DNA of 10,814 bases from NCBI GenBank assembly GCA_005878635.1, contig VBLS01000081.1:1-10814 (forward strand), read 5' to 3'. This stretch comes from Methanobacteriota archaeon (GTDB lineage: Archaea; Thermoplasmatota; Thermoplasmata; RBG-16-68-12). The notes below the pieces were generated by a model that saw only the letters and a program-made list of their open reading frames with translations, had not been told where the DNA came from and ran no database searches. Made by a program: the position numbers and the translations under genes. Positions within the stretch are counted from its first letter, which is position 1; the number at the start of each line of letters is the position of its first letter. Of the stretch, positions 1 through 6,868 are shown one piece after another.

Positions 1-1
1 G

Positions 2-658
2 TCGATTCCCACCCGGAACCGGGCCCAGCTCTACCGCCTCCGGAAGTGGCAGCGGCGGATTCGCGTGAGCAACGCGACCGAGCGGAATCTCGCGTTCGCC
101 TTGAGCGAGCTGGACCGGATGGCGAGCGGGATGGGCCTGCCGCGGAACGTCCGGGAGACCGCGGCGATGGTCTACCGCAAGGCGGTGAACAAGAACCTGA
201 TCCGCGGCCGTTCGATCGAGGGCGTCGTCGCGGCCTCCCTGTACGCGGCCTGCCGACAGTGCAACGTCCCGAGGACCCTCGATGAGATCGCGAATTCGTC
301 CCGGGTCGGTCGGAAGGAGATCGGCCGCACGTACCGGTTCATGACGCGGGAGCTGAAGCTGAAGCTCATGCCGACGAAACCGCAAGACTACGTGTCCCGG
401 TTCTGCTCGGAGCTCAAGTTGAGCGGCGAGGTCCAGTCCCGCGCCGTGGAAATCCTGAAGGACGCCCAGGACAAGGAGCTCACCTCCGGCCGGGGTCCGA
501 CCGGTGTCGCCGCCGCGGCGATTTACATCGCCTCAATCCTATGCAACGAGCGACGGACCCAGAGGGAAGTGGCGGACGTCGCGGGCGTCACGGAAGTCAC
601 GATCCGAAACCGGTACAAGGAGCTCACGGAGAAGCTCGGCATCAAGGTCGAACTGTAG
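2..658 (+). CDS. tfb: Transcription initiation factor IIB (TFB), 5' end cut off by window
   Basis: TFB binds the TATA-binding protein on the promoter, contacts the BRE and recruits archaeal RNA polymerase. The reading frame is open to the window edge, so only the last 218 residues are visible; the zinc ribbon and B-finger of a roughly 300-residue TFB lie outside. What is seen starts with the end of the linker (RLRKWQRRIRVSNATERNL), then two cyclin-fold repeats at about visible residues 28-120 and 124-216. The second repeat carries the helix-turn-helix EVADVAGVTEVTIRNRYKEL used for BRE recognition. A GTG at 65 is in frame, but the TFB-like residues before it show it is internal. The gene ends 25 bases from the convergent membrane-protein gene. 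The family call is firm. Whether the genome has several TFBs cannot be told here. Confidence 0.96.
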   Translation, partial: SIPTRNRAQLYRLRKWQRRIRVSNATERNLAFALSELDRMASGMGLPRNVRETAAMVYRKAVNKNLIRGRSIEGVVAASLYAACRQCNVPRTLDEIANSSRVGRKEIGRTYRFMTRELKLKLMPTKPQDYVSRFCSELKLSGEVQSRAVEILKDAQDKELTSGRGPTGVAAAAIYIASILCNERRTQREVADVAGVTEVTIRNRYKELTEKLGIKVEL

Positions 659-683
659 CCGCCTCTTCGTTTCCCCGCCAGGT

Positions 684-1334
684 TCAGAGATCGCGAACTA
701 CCACGAGGATTCCAACGGTCCACCCGATCAGGCCGGAGACCACGTACACGATTTCGAAGGCCGGGACCGCGTAAGGAAGGACGACCACGAAAGCGAGGGC
801 CAAGAGGACCGCGGCCGCCCAGATCGGCCACACCTCCGGCGTATCGCGAGGCCGGATCCGAAGGCCCGCGCGGACGATGAGGGAGGACGCCCCGAGGGCC
901 ATGGCCAGTTGTTCGCTCAAGAGGACGAGGTCTTGGGCCCGCGACCCGGAAGCCAGTCGAACGAGATGGTACGCCAGGATCGCGGCGAGCAAGAGGAAGG
1001 CGATCGCGAGGACCCATCGACCGGCGATCCACCAACGCTCCGCCTCAAACCGATCCTGCACCCCGCGATAGAGCAGGAATGGAGAGGCCATCCGCAGGCC
1101 GACCGTGATCAGGGCGATCGGGAGGAAGTACAGCGGGTCGGAGACGGCGTACGTGACAAAGAGGACGCTGGCCACTCCGACTCCCAGGATCACGGCGAGG
1201 AGGACCGCGAACGTCCGACGGGATACCGCGAACGTCCACGCGTGATGGAGGGCCGGGACGAATGCCAGGAACACGGCGCCGAAGGCCAGGAGTCCGGAGA
1301 AAAGGTAGATGAGCTGGACCTCGCCGGCCGCCAT
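684..1334 (-). CDS. Hypothetical multi-pass membrane protein, about seven helices
   Basis: I do not recognise the family. The 216-residue protein is dominated by hydrophobic stretches at about residues 6-28, 42-62, 67-87, 104-124, 136-156, 168-190 and 192-212, so about seven transmembrane helices with very short loops. The charged loops are around 88-104 (YRGVQDRFEAERWW) and 157-168 (GLRIRPRDTPEV). No metal-binding, ATPase or transporter signature is visible. The start is ATG, with an AGGGG Shine-Dalgarno-like element on the minus strand at 1341-1345, six bases before it. It lies 26 bases downstream of the PhzF-family gene on the same strand and has no obvious promoter of its own, so co-transcription is likely. 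It could be a small transporter or a membrane sensor; neither can be supported beyond topology. Confidence 0.8.
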   Translation of the reverse strand: MAAGEVQLIYLFSGLLAFGAVFLAFVPALHHAWTFAVSRRTFAVLLAVILGVGVASVLFVTYAVSDPLYFLPIALITVGLRMASPFLLYRGVQDRFEAERWWIAGRWVLAIAFLLLAAILAYHLVRLASGSRAQDLVLLSEQLAMALGASSLIVRAGLRIRPRDTPEVWPIWAAAVLLALAFVVVLPYAVPAFEIVYVVSGLIGWTVGILVVVRDL

Positions 1335-1360
1335 CGTCGTCCCCTACCGTAGCCGTGGCA

Positions 1361-2272
1361 TCAGGGCAGTCGGAGCTGGCCGTGGATGATCGGCACGGAC
1401 TGTCCCCCGACGCGGATCACCTTGGGCTGGCCGGCCTCCGTCTCGACGGTCACCTCGATTCGACTCGCGTGGTGAATCTCCATTCCCTGTTCCACAATGA
1501 AGGTCGGCGCGGGCAGCTTGCCATGCGCGGCGAGGTAGGCGCCGCAGGCGCCCGCGGCACTCCCGGTCGCCGGGTCCTCGAGCCCGAGATCCGGGGCGAA
1601 CCCGCGGGCGTGCACCGCGGCGTCGGGGGCCGTCGCCTCGAGGGCGAACGCGTAGCACACGATCTTCTCCCCGAACTTGGACATGACGCCCTTCAACGCC
1701 CGCAGGTCCGGGTCGAGTCCTCGCACCACCTCGAGGGTCCGCATCGGCACCTGCAGCGACGGAATGCCCGTCGCGGTCACCTGCGGCACGAGGCCCTTCA
1801 GGCCGATATCGCGCACGCGGACCCCGAGGGCCTCCGCCAGCGGCCCCGTGTTTTTCAGCTCCGCCCCCAGGGAGGGCTCGCCCTGGGTCATGATCACTTT
1901 CTTGACCTGACCGCCCTCGCAGATCAGTTCGAGGGGTAGGACGCCGATCTCCAATTCCTGATAGATGATCGAGGATCCATCGGGATGCGGGACGAGCCCC
2001 TCGAGGGCCGCGACGAACGCGGTCCCGATCGACGGGTGGCCCGCAAACGGGATTTCTCCGGCCGGAGTGAAGATGCGATTCCGATAGTTCGCCGACGGAT
2101 TGCTCGGAGGGAAGACGAAAGTCGTTTCCGAGAGGTTCATCTCGCGGGCGACCCCGAGCATCTCCGTGGGCGAGAGTCCGGTCGCGCGGTGGTAGACGGC
2201 GAGAGGGTTCCCTGTCATGGGCGTGTCCGTGAACACATCGACGCGCCAGAAATCGAAGAACCGCTCGGACAT
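1361..2272 (-). CDS. PhzF-family isomerase/epimerase
   Basis: This is a 303-residue PhzF-fold protein, the family's normal length. PhzF itself isomerises trans-2,3-dihydro-3-hydroxyanthranilate in phenazine synthesis. Most relatives, like diaminopimelate epimerase, are cytosolic isomerases or epimerases of unknown substrate. Visible motifs are VDVFTDTPMTGNPLAV near residues 11-26, the NLSETTFV segment with the likely catalytic Glu49, RIFTPAGEIPFAGHPSIGTA at 66-85, and DPATGSAAGACGAYL at 233-247, which forms the other side of the active site. The ATG at 2272 is supported by a GAGGT Shine-Dalgarno element just upstream and a TTAA box 36-39 bases upstream. No other phenazine genes are present, so a phenazine role is unlikely. 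The gene is divergent from an aminotransferase and leads a two-gene operon with a membrane protein. Family is sure; substrate is unknown. Confidence 0.92.
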   Translation of the reverse strand: MSERFFDFWRVDVFTDTPMTGNPLAVYHRATGLSPTEMLGVAREMNLSETTFVFPPSNPSANYRNRIFTPAGEIPFAGHPSIGTAFVAALEGLVPHPDGSSIIYQELEIGVLPLELICEGGQVKKVIMTQGEPSLGAELKNTGPLAEALGVRVRDIGLKGLVPQVTATGIPSLQVPMRTLEVVRGLDPDLRALKGVMSKFGEKIVCYAFALEATAPDAAVHARGFAPDLGLEDPATGSAAGACGAYLAAHGKLPAPTFIVEQGMEIHHASRIEVTVETEAGQPKVIRVGGQSVPIIHGQLRLP

Positions 2273-2286
2273 GGGGGGGACCTCGC

Positions 2287-2304
2287 CGCGGATGGCAATC
2301 CGCG
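2287..2304. repeat. Perfect 7-bp inverted repeat in the divergent phzF / aminotransferase promoter
   Basis: The arms CGCGGAT (2287-2293) and ATCCGCG (2298-2304) are perfect complements around the spacer GGCA. The repeat lies in the 38-base gap between the two divergent start codons. It sits directly downstream of the shared TTAA box as seen from phzF, about where phzF transcription should start. That position fits an operator site or a short 5' hairpin. The function is inferred. Confidence 0.5.
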
Positions 2305-2307
2305 TTC

Positions 2308-2311
2308 TTAA
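2308..2311. promoter_or_regulatory. TTAA TATA-like box, possibly shared by divergent genes
   Basis: The palindromic TTAA is the only AT-rich element in the gap. On the minus strand it reads GCATTAAGAAC and lies 36-39 bases before the phzF ATG, close to the spacing of the other TATA-like boxes in this window. On the plus strand it overlaps the first ATG of the aminotransferase. If it also serves that gene, translation must begin further downstream. It was assigned by position and composition only. Confidence 0.45.
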
Positions 2312-3576
2312 TGCTGGTCCGACAGGTTTTTGCCGGCCTCTTCCTTCCCGCGCCGGAGAGGAGCCGCATCGCCCCCACCGGAGGCGGAGGCCGCGCCGAC
2401 CTGGCGATCGAGGACCCCCGGCTCTCCGATCGCGTCCAGAAATTCCCCGAGTCCGTGATCCGGGAGATGACCCGCATCGCCGCGCTCCACGACGCGGTCA
2501 ATCTGTCCCAAGGCTACCCGGACTTCGACCCGCCGCGCGAACTCACGGAAGCGGCGAAGCGCGCCCTCGACGGGGGCTACAACCAGTACTCCATCACCTG
2601 GGGCGCGCGGGAACTGCGGGACGCGATCGCCCGTCGGGCGAAGGCCTTCAACGGAATCGACGCCGATCCGGAGACGAACTTGGTCGTCACCTGCGGCGCC
2701 ACGGAGGCGATGATGGCGGCCATGCTCTCCCTCATCAACCCTGGCGACGAGGCGGTAATCTTCGAACCGTTCTACGAGAACTACGGGCCCGACGCGATCG
2801 TCAGCGGGGCCCGCCCGCGGTACGTCCGCATGGAGTGGCCGGATTGGACCGTGGATGAGGAGGAGTTGAAGGCCGCCTTCACCGACCGCACGAAGGTCCT
2901 GATCCTGAACACGCCGAACAATCCGACGGGAAAAGTCTTCGGCCGTCCAGAGCTCAAATTGATCGCCGATCTCTGTACCGACCACAACGCCGTCGCGGTG
3001 ACGGACGAGATTTACGAGCACATCGTCTTCGATGGCGCCAAGCACGTCTCCCTGGCCGCGATCGGCGACATGTCGAATCGAACGATCACGATCAACGGAC
3101 TCTCGAAGACCTACAGCGCGACCGGCTGGCGGATCGGATGGGCCATTGCCCCGAAGACCCTCGCCCATGCGATGCGGCGGACCCACGACTTCCTGACGGT
3201 CGGAGCGCCCCATCCGTTGCAGATCGCGGCGGCCGTGGCCCTCGGCCTACCCGAGGCCTACTACCGGGATCTGGCCTCGATGTACCAGAAGAAGCGGGAC
3301 CTTTTCGTCCGGGGCCTCCAGGACGCGGGGCTCGATTGCCATCCGCCGAAGGGGGCCTACTATGTGATGGCGAACTTCGGACGCTTTCCCTTCGAAGACG
3401 ATTGGTCGTTCGCGATGCATCTCGTCGAGCGCCTGCGGGTCGCCGTCGTGCCCGGCGGTTCCTTCTACGGCGACCCGAAAGACGGCCGTCGCTTCGTCCG
3501 CTTCATGTTCTCGAAGCGAGACGAGACGCTGACCGAGGCGATCCGCCGCCTCCGGGGACTCCGGGACGTGCGGTGA
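2311..3576 (+). CDS. Pyridoxal-phosphate aminotransferase, class I/II (fold type I)
   Basis: This is a cytosolic PLP enzyme that moves an amino group between an amino acid and a 2-oxo acid. Motifs appear in the family order: NLSQGYPDFDPP (64-75), YNQYSITWGARELRDAI (90-106), CGATEAMMAAM (128-138), LNTPNNPTGKVF (199-210), DEIYEHIVF (232-240) with the cofactor-binding Asp232, INGLSKTYSATGWRIGW (261-277) with the PLP lysine Lys266, and RRFVRFMFS with the carboxylate-binding Arg397. The YNQY and INGLSKTYSATGWRIGW signatures resemble the aspartate, kynurenine and glutamine-transaminase-K-like group; exact substrate is open. Homology starts near residue 37 (RLSDRVQKFPESVI), so the ATG at 2311 gives an odd Pro/Gly-rich extension. 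A CTG at 2401 after GGAGGCGGAGG is an alternative. It ends one base before the amidohydrolase gene, so the two form an operon. Confidence 0.93.
   Translation: MLVRQVFAGLFLPAPERSRIAPTGGGGRADLAIEDPRLSDRVQKFPESVIREMTRIAALHDAVNLSQGYPDFDPPRELTEAAKRALDGGYNQYSITWGARELRDAIARRAKAFNGIDADPETNLVVTCGATEAMMAAMLSLINPGDEAVIFEPFYENYGPDAIVSGARPRYVRMEWPDWTVDEEELKAAFTDRTKVLILNTPNNPTGKVFGRPELKLIADLCTDHNAVAVTDEIYEHIVFDGAKHVSLAAIGDMSNRTITINGLSKTYSATGWRIGWAIAPKTLAHAMRRTHDFLTVGAPHPLQIAAAVALGLPEAYYRDLASMYQKKRDLFVRGLQDAGLDCHPPKGAYYVMANFGRFPFEDDWSFAMHLVERLRVAVVPGGSFYGDPKDGRRFVRFMFSKRDETLTEAIRRLRGLRDVR
2380..2390 (+). promoter_or_regulatory. Strong Shine-Dalgarno-like GGAGGCGGAGG, possible internal start for the aminotransferase
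   Basis: Two overlapping GGAGG cores end ten bases before an in-frame CTG at 2401. Starting there would give a protein that begins only six codons before the conserved RLSDRVQ segment, the usual N-terminus of this family. It would also free the TTAA box at 2308-2311 to act as the promoter. CTG starts are rare, so this is an alternative and is not the chosen start. Confidence 0.35.
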
Positions 3577-3577
3577 G

Positions 3578-5131
3578 ATGCCGCGCGGGGCGGACCTCGT
3601 CCTCGTCGGCGCGAACGTTTTCACCGGTTCACAGCGTCGCCGATGGGCGAAGGCCCTCGCCATTCAGGACGGGCGGATCCTCGCGGTCGGCACCGAGGGC
3701 CAGGTGAGTCGGGCCGCCGACCGCGGCACCCGTCGGCTCGACCTTCACGGACGGATTGTCGTGCCCGGATTCATCGATGCCCACACCCACATGGCCGACA
3801 GCGCGGGGGAGTTGGGATGGACGAGGCTCGACGGAACCCGCTCCATGACCGAGGCGATCGCCCGGCTTCGGAAGGCTGCGGCCCGTACGGCTCGCGGAGC
3901 GTGGGTCATCGGCGTCGACTGGGACGAAGCGAAGTGGACGGAACGGCGGTACCCCATGCGAGACGATTTGGACCGGGCCTCGAAGGATCGCGCGGTCGTC
4001 GCCCGCCGAATCGACTGTCACATGGGGTCCCTGAATTCCGTGGCGCTTGAGGCCGCGCGGGATCTCGTCGGCCTGCCAGGGTTCGAGGTGGACGGGTCGG
4101 GGCGACCGACGGGAATCTTGAAAGAAGAGGCGTTCGCGAAACTCCACGACCGTTTCGGTGCCGGACCCGCCGTCATCGAGCGGAACCTTCCGAGGATCGC
4201 CCGGATGGCGCACCGCCTCGGCATCACTTCGGTTCATGACGTGGTCTCGATCCCCGCGTGGACGGCCTACCAGCGCCTGCGTCGAGCGGGACGGCTCAGG
4301 TTGCGGGTGTCCGCCTGGGTCCCGACTGCAGCCGCGGAGTCGTTCGCGCGCGCCGGGATCCAATCGGGCTTGGGGGACGAATGGCTGCGGATGGGCGGCG
4401 TGAAAGTCTTCTCCGATGGCTCCCTCGGCGCCTTCACCGCTTTCCTCGATTCCCCGTACGAAGGCCGGGGCAAAGATCGCGGGATTCTGATCCACCCTCC
4501 GACGGAACTGAGATCGATCCTGGAGACCGCTCACCGGGCGGGCCTTCGGACCGCGACCCACGCGATTGGCGATGCGGCGTCGCGACTCGTCGCGGAGACT
4601 CTCGCCGAGGTCCAGGAGGAAAACCCGCGCGAACCGATGCGCCACCGGATCGAACACTTCGAGCTCCCGGACGAGGAGACGCTCCGGCTGACGAGAGATG
4701 CGGGGCTCATCGCATCGTGTCAGCCGAATTTCGTCGGGCAATGGAGCGGGCCCGGAGACGTGTACGAGATGCGCCTCGGCTCGGATCGGCTCCGGAGGAA
4801 CAATCCGTTTCGGCGGATCGCGCGCCTCGGCATCCCGTTGTGCTTTGGATCCGACGGAATGCCGTACGGACCCTTGTACGGAATTCACTGGGCCGTCAAC
4901 GGATATTTCGACGACCAGTGTCTCTCTCCCGAGGACGCGTTCCGAGCGTATTCGGCGAAGGGCGCGTATGCCTCGTTCGAGGAGGATCGCAAGGGTACAT
5001 TGGAACCCGGGAGGGTCGCCGACTTCGTCGTCCTCGACGGCGATCCTTTCCGGGAGCCCGAAACGATCCGCAAATGCAAGGTCCGCGAAACCTGGTTGGA
5101 CGGGCAGCGTGTCTTCGCTTCGAGTTCCTGA
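3578..5131 (+). CDS. Amidohydrolase, YtcJ/NfdA-like (amidohydrolase family 3)
   Basis: This is a metal-dependent hydrolase of the amidohydrolase superfamily; the YtcJ-like branch acts on amides, N-acyl or N-formyl compounds and related bonds. The 517 residues match family length. An N-terminal beta-sandwich segment (about 5-60) leads to the metal-binding VVPGFIDAHTHM with His69 and His71. GGVKVFSDGSLGAF follows with Lys276, the probable carboxylated metal-bridging lysine, then THAIGDAA with His328, RHRIEHFE with His360, and CFGSDGMPYGP with the catalytic Asp426. The C-terminus KGTLEPGRVADFVVLDGDPF is the typical return to the beta-sandwich. No signal peptide is visible. The ATG at 3578 lies one base after the aminotransferase stop, so translation is probably coupled. 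It may release an amino compound that the aminotransferase then processes; this is inferred from context only. Confidence 0.94.
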   Translation: MPRGADLVLVGANVFTGSQRRRWAKALAIQDGRILAVGTEGQVSRAADRGTRRLDLHGRIVVPGFIDAHTHMADSAGELGWTRLDGTRSMTEAIARLRKAAARTARGAWVIGVDWDEAKWTERRYPMRDDLDRASKDRAVVARRIDCHMGSLNSVALEAARDLVGLPGFEVDGSGRPTGILKEEAFAKLHDRFGAGPAVIERNLPRIARMAHRLGITSVHDVVSIPAWTAYQRLRRAGRLRLRVSAWVPTAAAESFARAGIQSGLGDEWLRMGGVKVFSDGSLGAFTAFLDSPYEGRGKDRGILIHPPTELRSILETAHRAGLRTATHAIGDAASRLVAETLAEVQEENPREPMRHRIEHFELPDEETLRLTRDAGLIASCQPNFVGQWSGPGDVYEMRLGSDRLRRNNPFRRIARLGIPLCFGSDGMPYGPLYGIHWAVNGYFDDQCLSPEDAFRAYSAKGAYASFEEDRKGTLEPGRVADFVVLDGDPFREPETIRKCKVRETWLDGQRVFASSS

Positions 5132-5161
5132 GGAGGGGCGTGACCGCGGCCCGCGCCATCC

Positions 5162-6049
5162 CTACGATCGACTCGGAGAGACGGCGGCCCGGAAGGCCCG
5201 GAACACGCTGCCCCACACCTTTCCGTCGGAGCGGACCTTGTTCTCGAAGTTGTTCACGGAGGCCCAGGCCTCGAAGGCAGCCTTCGTCTTTGGGTCGAAC
5301 TTGCCCGATGCCGCACCGCGGTAGAATCCCAGCGCCGTGAGGCCTGCTTGGAGCTCTCGGACCACGTCCGCGTTCAGCGGGAGGACGTCCTTCGGGTCTT
5401 CCCGATCCAGCAATGTGACGTCATATACGTTGAACACGCGGACGAGTTCTTCGATCGGCGCCGGGTGGTCGTCCACCCGGACGTCGATCCAACGATCGTT
5501 GAATCCTCCGTATCCACCGCGGCCGCGCACGACGAGGAGCGCGGCCGATTGCTGCCCACGTTTGTCGCCCCCGGCCCGCTGGCCCGCGGAGAGAGCCGCA
5601 AGCAGCCGGACCGGAAGGTCGCCTTGCGTCCTCTCGAAAGCCTGGCCCATGCCCTTCACCACGTCGGCGCCGGCGAGAAGATTTCCTTGGCACGCGTAAT
5701 GTTGGCCGACGAGATGGCCCGCCCACGGGAAGCATTCCTTCCCGGTATAGGAGGCGGGCCGACCGCGCGCGTCGACGATGCCCACCTGGCGCCGGGCGGC
5801 CTCCTTATCGGCCTTCACGAGGCGTTGCAGCACATCCTTTGGCGCGACGCGCTGTTTCATCATGCCGAGGGCCTTCGGACCGAAGGTCGTGTTCGCGTAG
5901 GATTGCGTCGCGACCGCGCCGACCCCCGCCTCCGCGAACGGGACCACGGCGCCGACCGCGACGAATCTCGACTCGACCGCGACGCCGAGATCTTTCGTCT
6001 TCGGATCGAATCCGACGATGCTGAAGGTCGATGGGACCGACGAGCGCAT
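5162..6049 (-). CDS. DUF1028 protein with C-terminal peptidoglycan-binding-like domain
   Basis: Residues 8-215 match DUF1028: TFSIVGFDPKTKDLGVAVES, AVGAVVPFAEAGVGAVATQSYAN, ARRQVGIVDARGRPASYTG, CFPWAGHLVGQHYACQGN and the GGDKRGQQSAALLVVR block. As I recall, the family is placed among Ntn hydrolase folds and its activity is not established. If an N-terminal nucleophile is used, Thr8 would be the natural candidate and the preceding seven residues (MRSSVPS) would have to be removed. Residues about 224-288 (NADVVRELQAGLTALGFYRGAASGKFDPKTKAAFEAW) match the small PG_binding_2-type domain often joined to DUF1028. There is no clear signal peptide, so a cytosolic location is likely. It converges on the amidohydrolase with a 30-base gap, and no other in-frame start brings the N-terminus nearer to Thr8. 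Confidence 0.92.
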   Translation of the reverse strand: MRSSVPSTFSIVGFDPKTKDLGVAVESRFVAVGAVVPFAEAGVGAVATQSYANTTFGPKALGMMKQRVAPKDVLQRLVKADKEAARRQVGIVDARGRPASYTGKECFPWAGHLVGQHYACQGNLLAGADVVKGMGQAFERTQGDLPVRLLAALSAGQRAGGDKRGQQSAALLVVRGRGGYGGFNDRWIDVRVDDHPAPIEELVRVFNVYDVTLLDREDPKDVLPLNADVVRELQAGLTALGFYRGAASGKFDPKTKAAFEAWASVNNFENKVRSDGKVWGSVFRAFRAAVSPSRS

Positions 6050-6071
6050 CGGCCCGTCATCGAAAGGAGCC

Positions 6072-6076
6072 TATTT
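6072..6076 (-). promoter_or_regulatory. AT-rich box upstream of DUF1028 gene
   Basis: On the minus strand this reads AAATA within GGGAAATAGG, 23-27 bases before the DUF1028 ATG at 6049. That is the spacing expected if transcription starts at the start codon. No Shine-Dalgarno element is seen between. The TTAA at 6094-6097 is an alternative box giving a leader of about 20 bases. Confidence 0.4.
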
Positions 6077-6093
6077 CCCGGTTCCCGCAATCC

Positions 6094-6097
6094 TTAA
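6094..6097 (+). promoter_or_regulatory. TTAA TATA-like box upstream of HAD hydrolase gene
   Basis: The box lies within ATCCTTAAGGA, 31-34 bases before the HAD ATG at 6128, in otherwise GC-rich DNA. Transcription would start within about ten bases of the start codon, and no Shine-Dalgarno element is visible, so a leaderless or very short-leader transcript is likely. CCTTAAGG is an 8-bp palindrome, so the box may also serve the divergent DUF1028 gene. Confidence 0.5.
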
Positions 6098-6127
6098 GGA
6101 CGCCCCTCCGGCTCCGACGCCGGCGCG

Positions 6128-6868
6128 ATGCACGTCCTGCTGGACCTCTACGGCGTCCTCCTGGAGCACGAGAAGACTTTCCGCGGATACCGGGAGCGCC
6201 TGGCCACGCTGCTCGCGGCGCGCTTCGGAGGAGAGGCCGAGGCATGGCGACGGGCCCACGATGAGGCCTTCGTGACCTACACCCGACGCGCGAACGAAGC
6301 GGACTGGGACGCTCGCGGGTACGGGGACGTGGTCGACGAACTCGACGCGCGCCATCTCCAGGAGATGTTCGAGCGGATGGGCATTCCACCGGCCACGGGC
6401 GACCCGCTCCACCTCTCCCGAGAGCTCGAACGGGAGGCCCTCGCCGGAGTGAACGCGCGCTTCCCGGACGCGAGAACCGCAATCGAGAGGCTCCGCCGGA
6501 TGGGGCACCGCGTGTACGTGGCCACGGGCGGGAGCGAGACAAACGAAGCCGCCCTCCGAGGCGCCGGCCTGTCCGGCCTGATCGACGGAATCTTCAGCGG
6601 CCATTCTCAAGGCGTCCACAAGAGTCGCCCCGCGTATTGGGCGGAGGTCCCGCGGACGATCGGGGCGAGGCCCTCGGACTGCGTCCTGGTCGACGACCGC
6701 CTCGACTACCTCGAGGCCGCGGCCTCCGCGGGTATCCTCGCATTGCTCCTCGACCGCAAGGGAGCCCACCGCCCGGAGGCCATGCCGCCCTACGTCGCGG
6801 CGACCTTACGAAACCTCGCGGGCCTGCCGCAATGGGTCGTGACGTGGACGACGTCGCATCCCTCATGA
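6128..6868 (+). CDS. HAD-superfamily hydrolase
   Basis: This 246-residue haloacid-dehalogenase-type hydrolase has the four motifs in order. Motif I is LLDLYGVLL with the nucleophile Asp6, motif II is VATGGS with Thr133, motif III is GVHKSRP with Lys165, and motif IV is VLVDDRLDYLEAA with Asp189 and Asp190. The helical segment at about 18-110 is a C1-type cap. The second aspartate of the usual DxD motif I is Tyr8, as in the DxYGT form of haloacid dehalogenases and some phosphatases. The substrate cannot be assigned; a phosphatase of a small metabolite is most likely by family frequency. The ATG is preceded by a TTAA box and no ribosome-binding site. The stop codon lies within a hexamer shared with the opposing DUF72 gene. 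Confidence 0.88.
   Translation: MHVLLDLYGVLLEHEKTFRGYRERLATLLAARFGGEAEAWRRAHDEAFVTYTRRANEADWDARGYGDVVDELDARHLQEMFERMGIPPATGDPLHLSRELEREALAGVNARFPDARTAIERLRRMGHRVYVATGGSETNEAALRGAGLSGLIDGIFSGHSQGVHKSRPAYWAEVPRTIGARPSDCVLVDDRLDYLEAAASAGILALLLDRKGAHRPEAMPPYVAATLRNLAGLPQWVVTWTTSHPS

Noticed and set aside
659..683. Possible T-rich terminator after tfb (CCTCTTCGTTTCCCC)
   Set aside because: The longest T-run is three bases, too weak to call an archaeal poly-T terminator.
504..1352. A 282-codon plus-strand frame across the tfb end and the membrane-protein gene
   Set aside because: It is highly charged and lacks domains; it is the reverse shadow of the hydrophobic membrane protein.
1361..2272. Phenazine biosynthesis locus
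   Set aside because: Only the PhzF-family member is present; no other phenazine genes are nearby, and most PhzF homologues have other roles.
1344..2501. A 385-codon minus-strand frame overlapping phzF in another frame
   Set aside because: phzF in the neighbouring frame carries the complete family signature; the alternative product is Arg/Gly/Pro-rich noise.
3629..4888. A 419-codon minus-strand open frame opposite the amidohydrolase
   Set aside because: It is the antisense shadow of a gene with all metal-binding motifs in place; no promoter or ribosome-binding site supports it.
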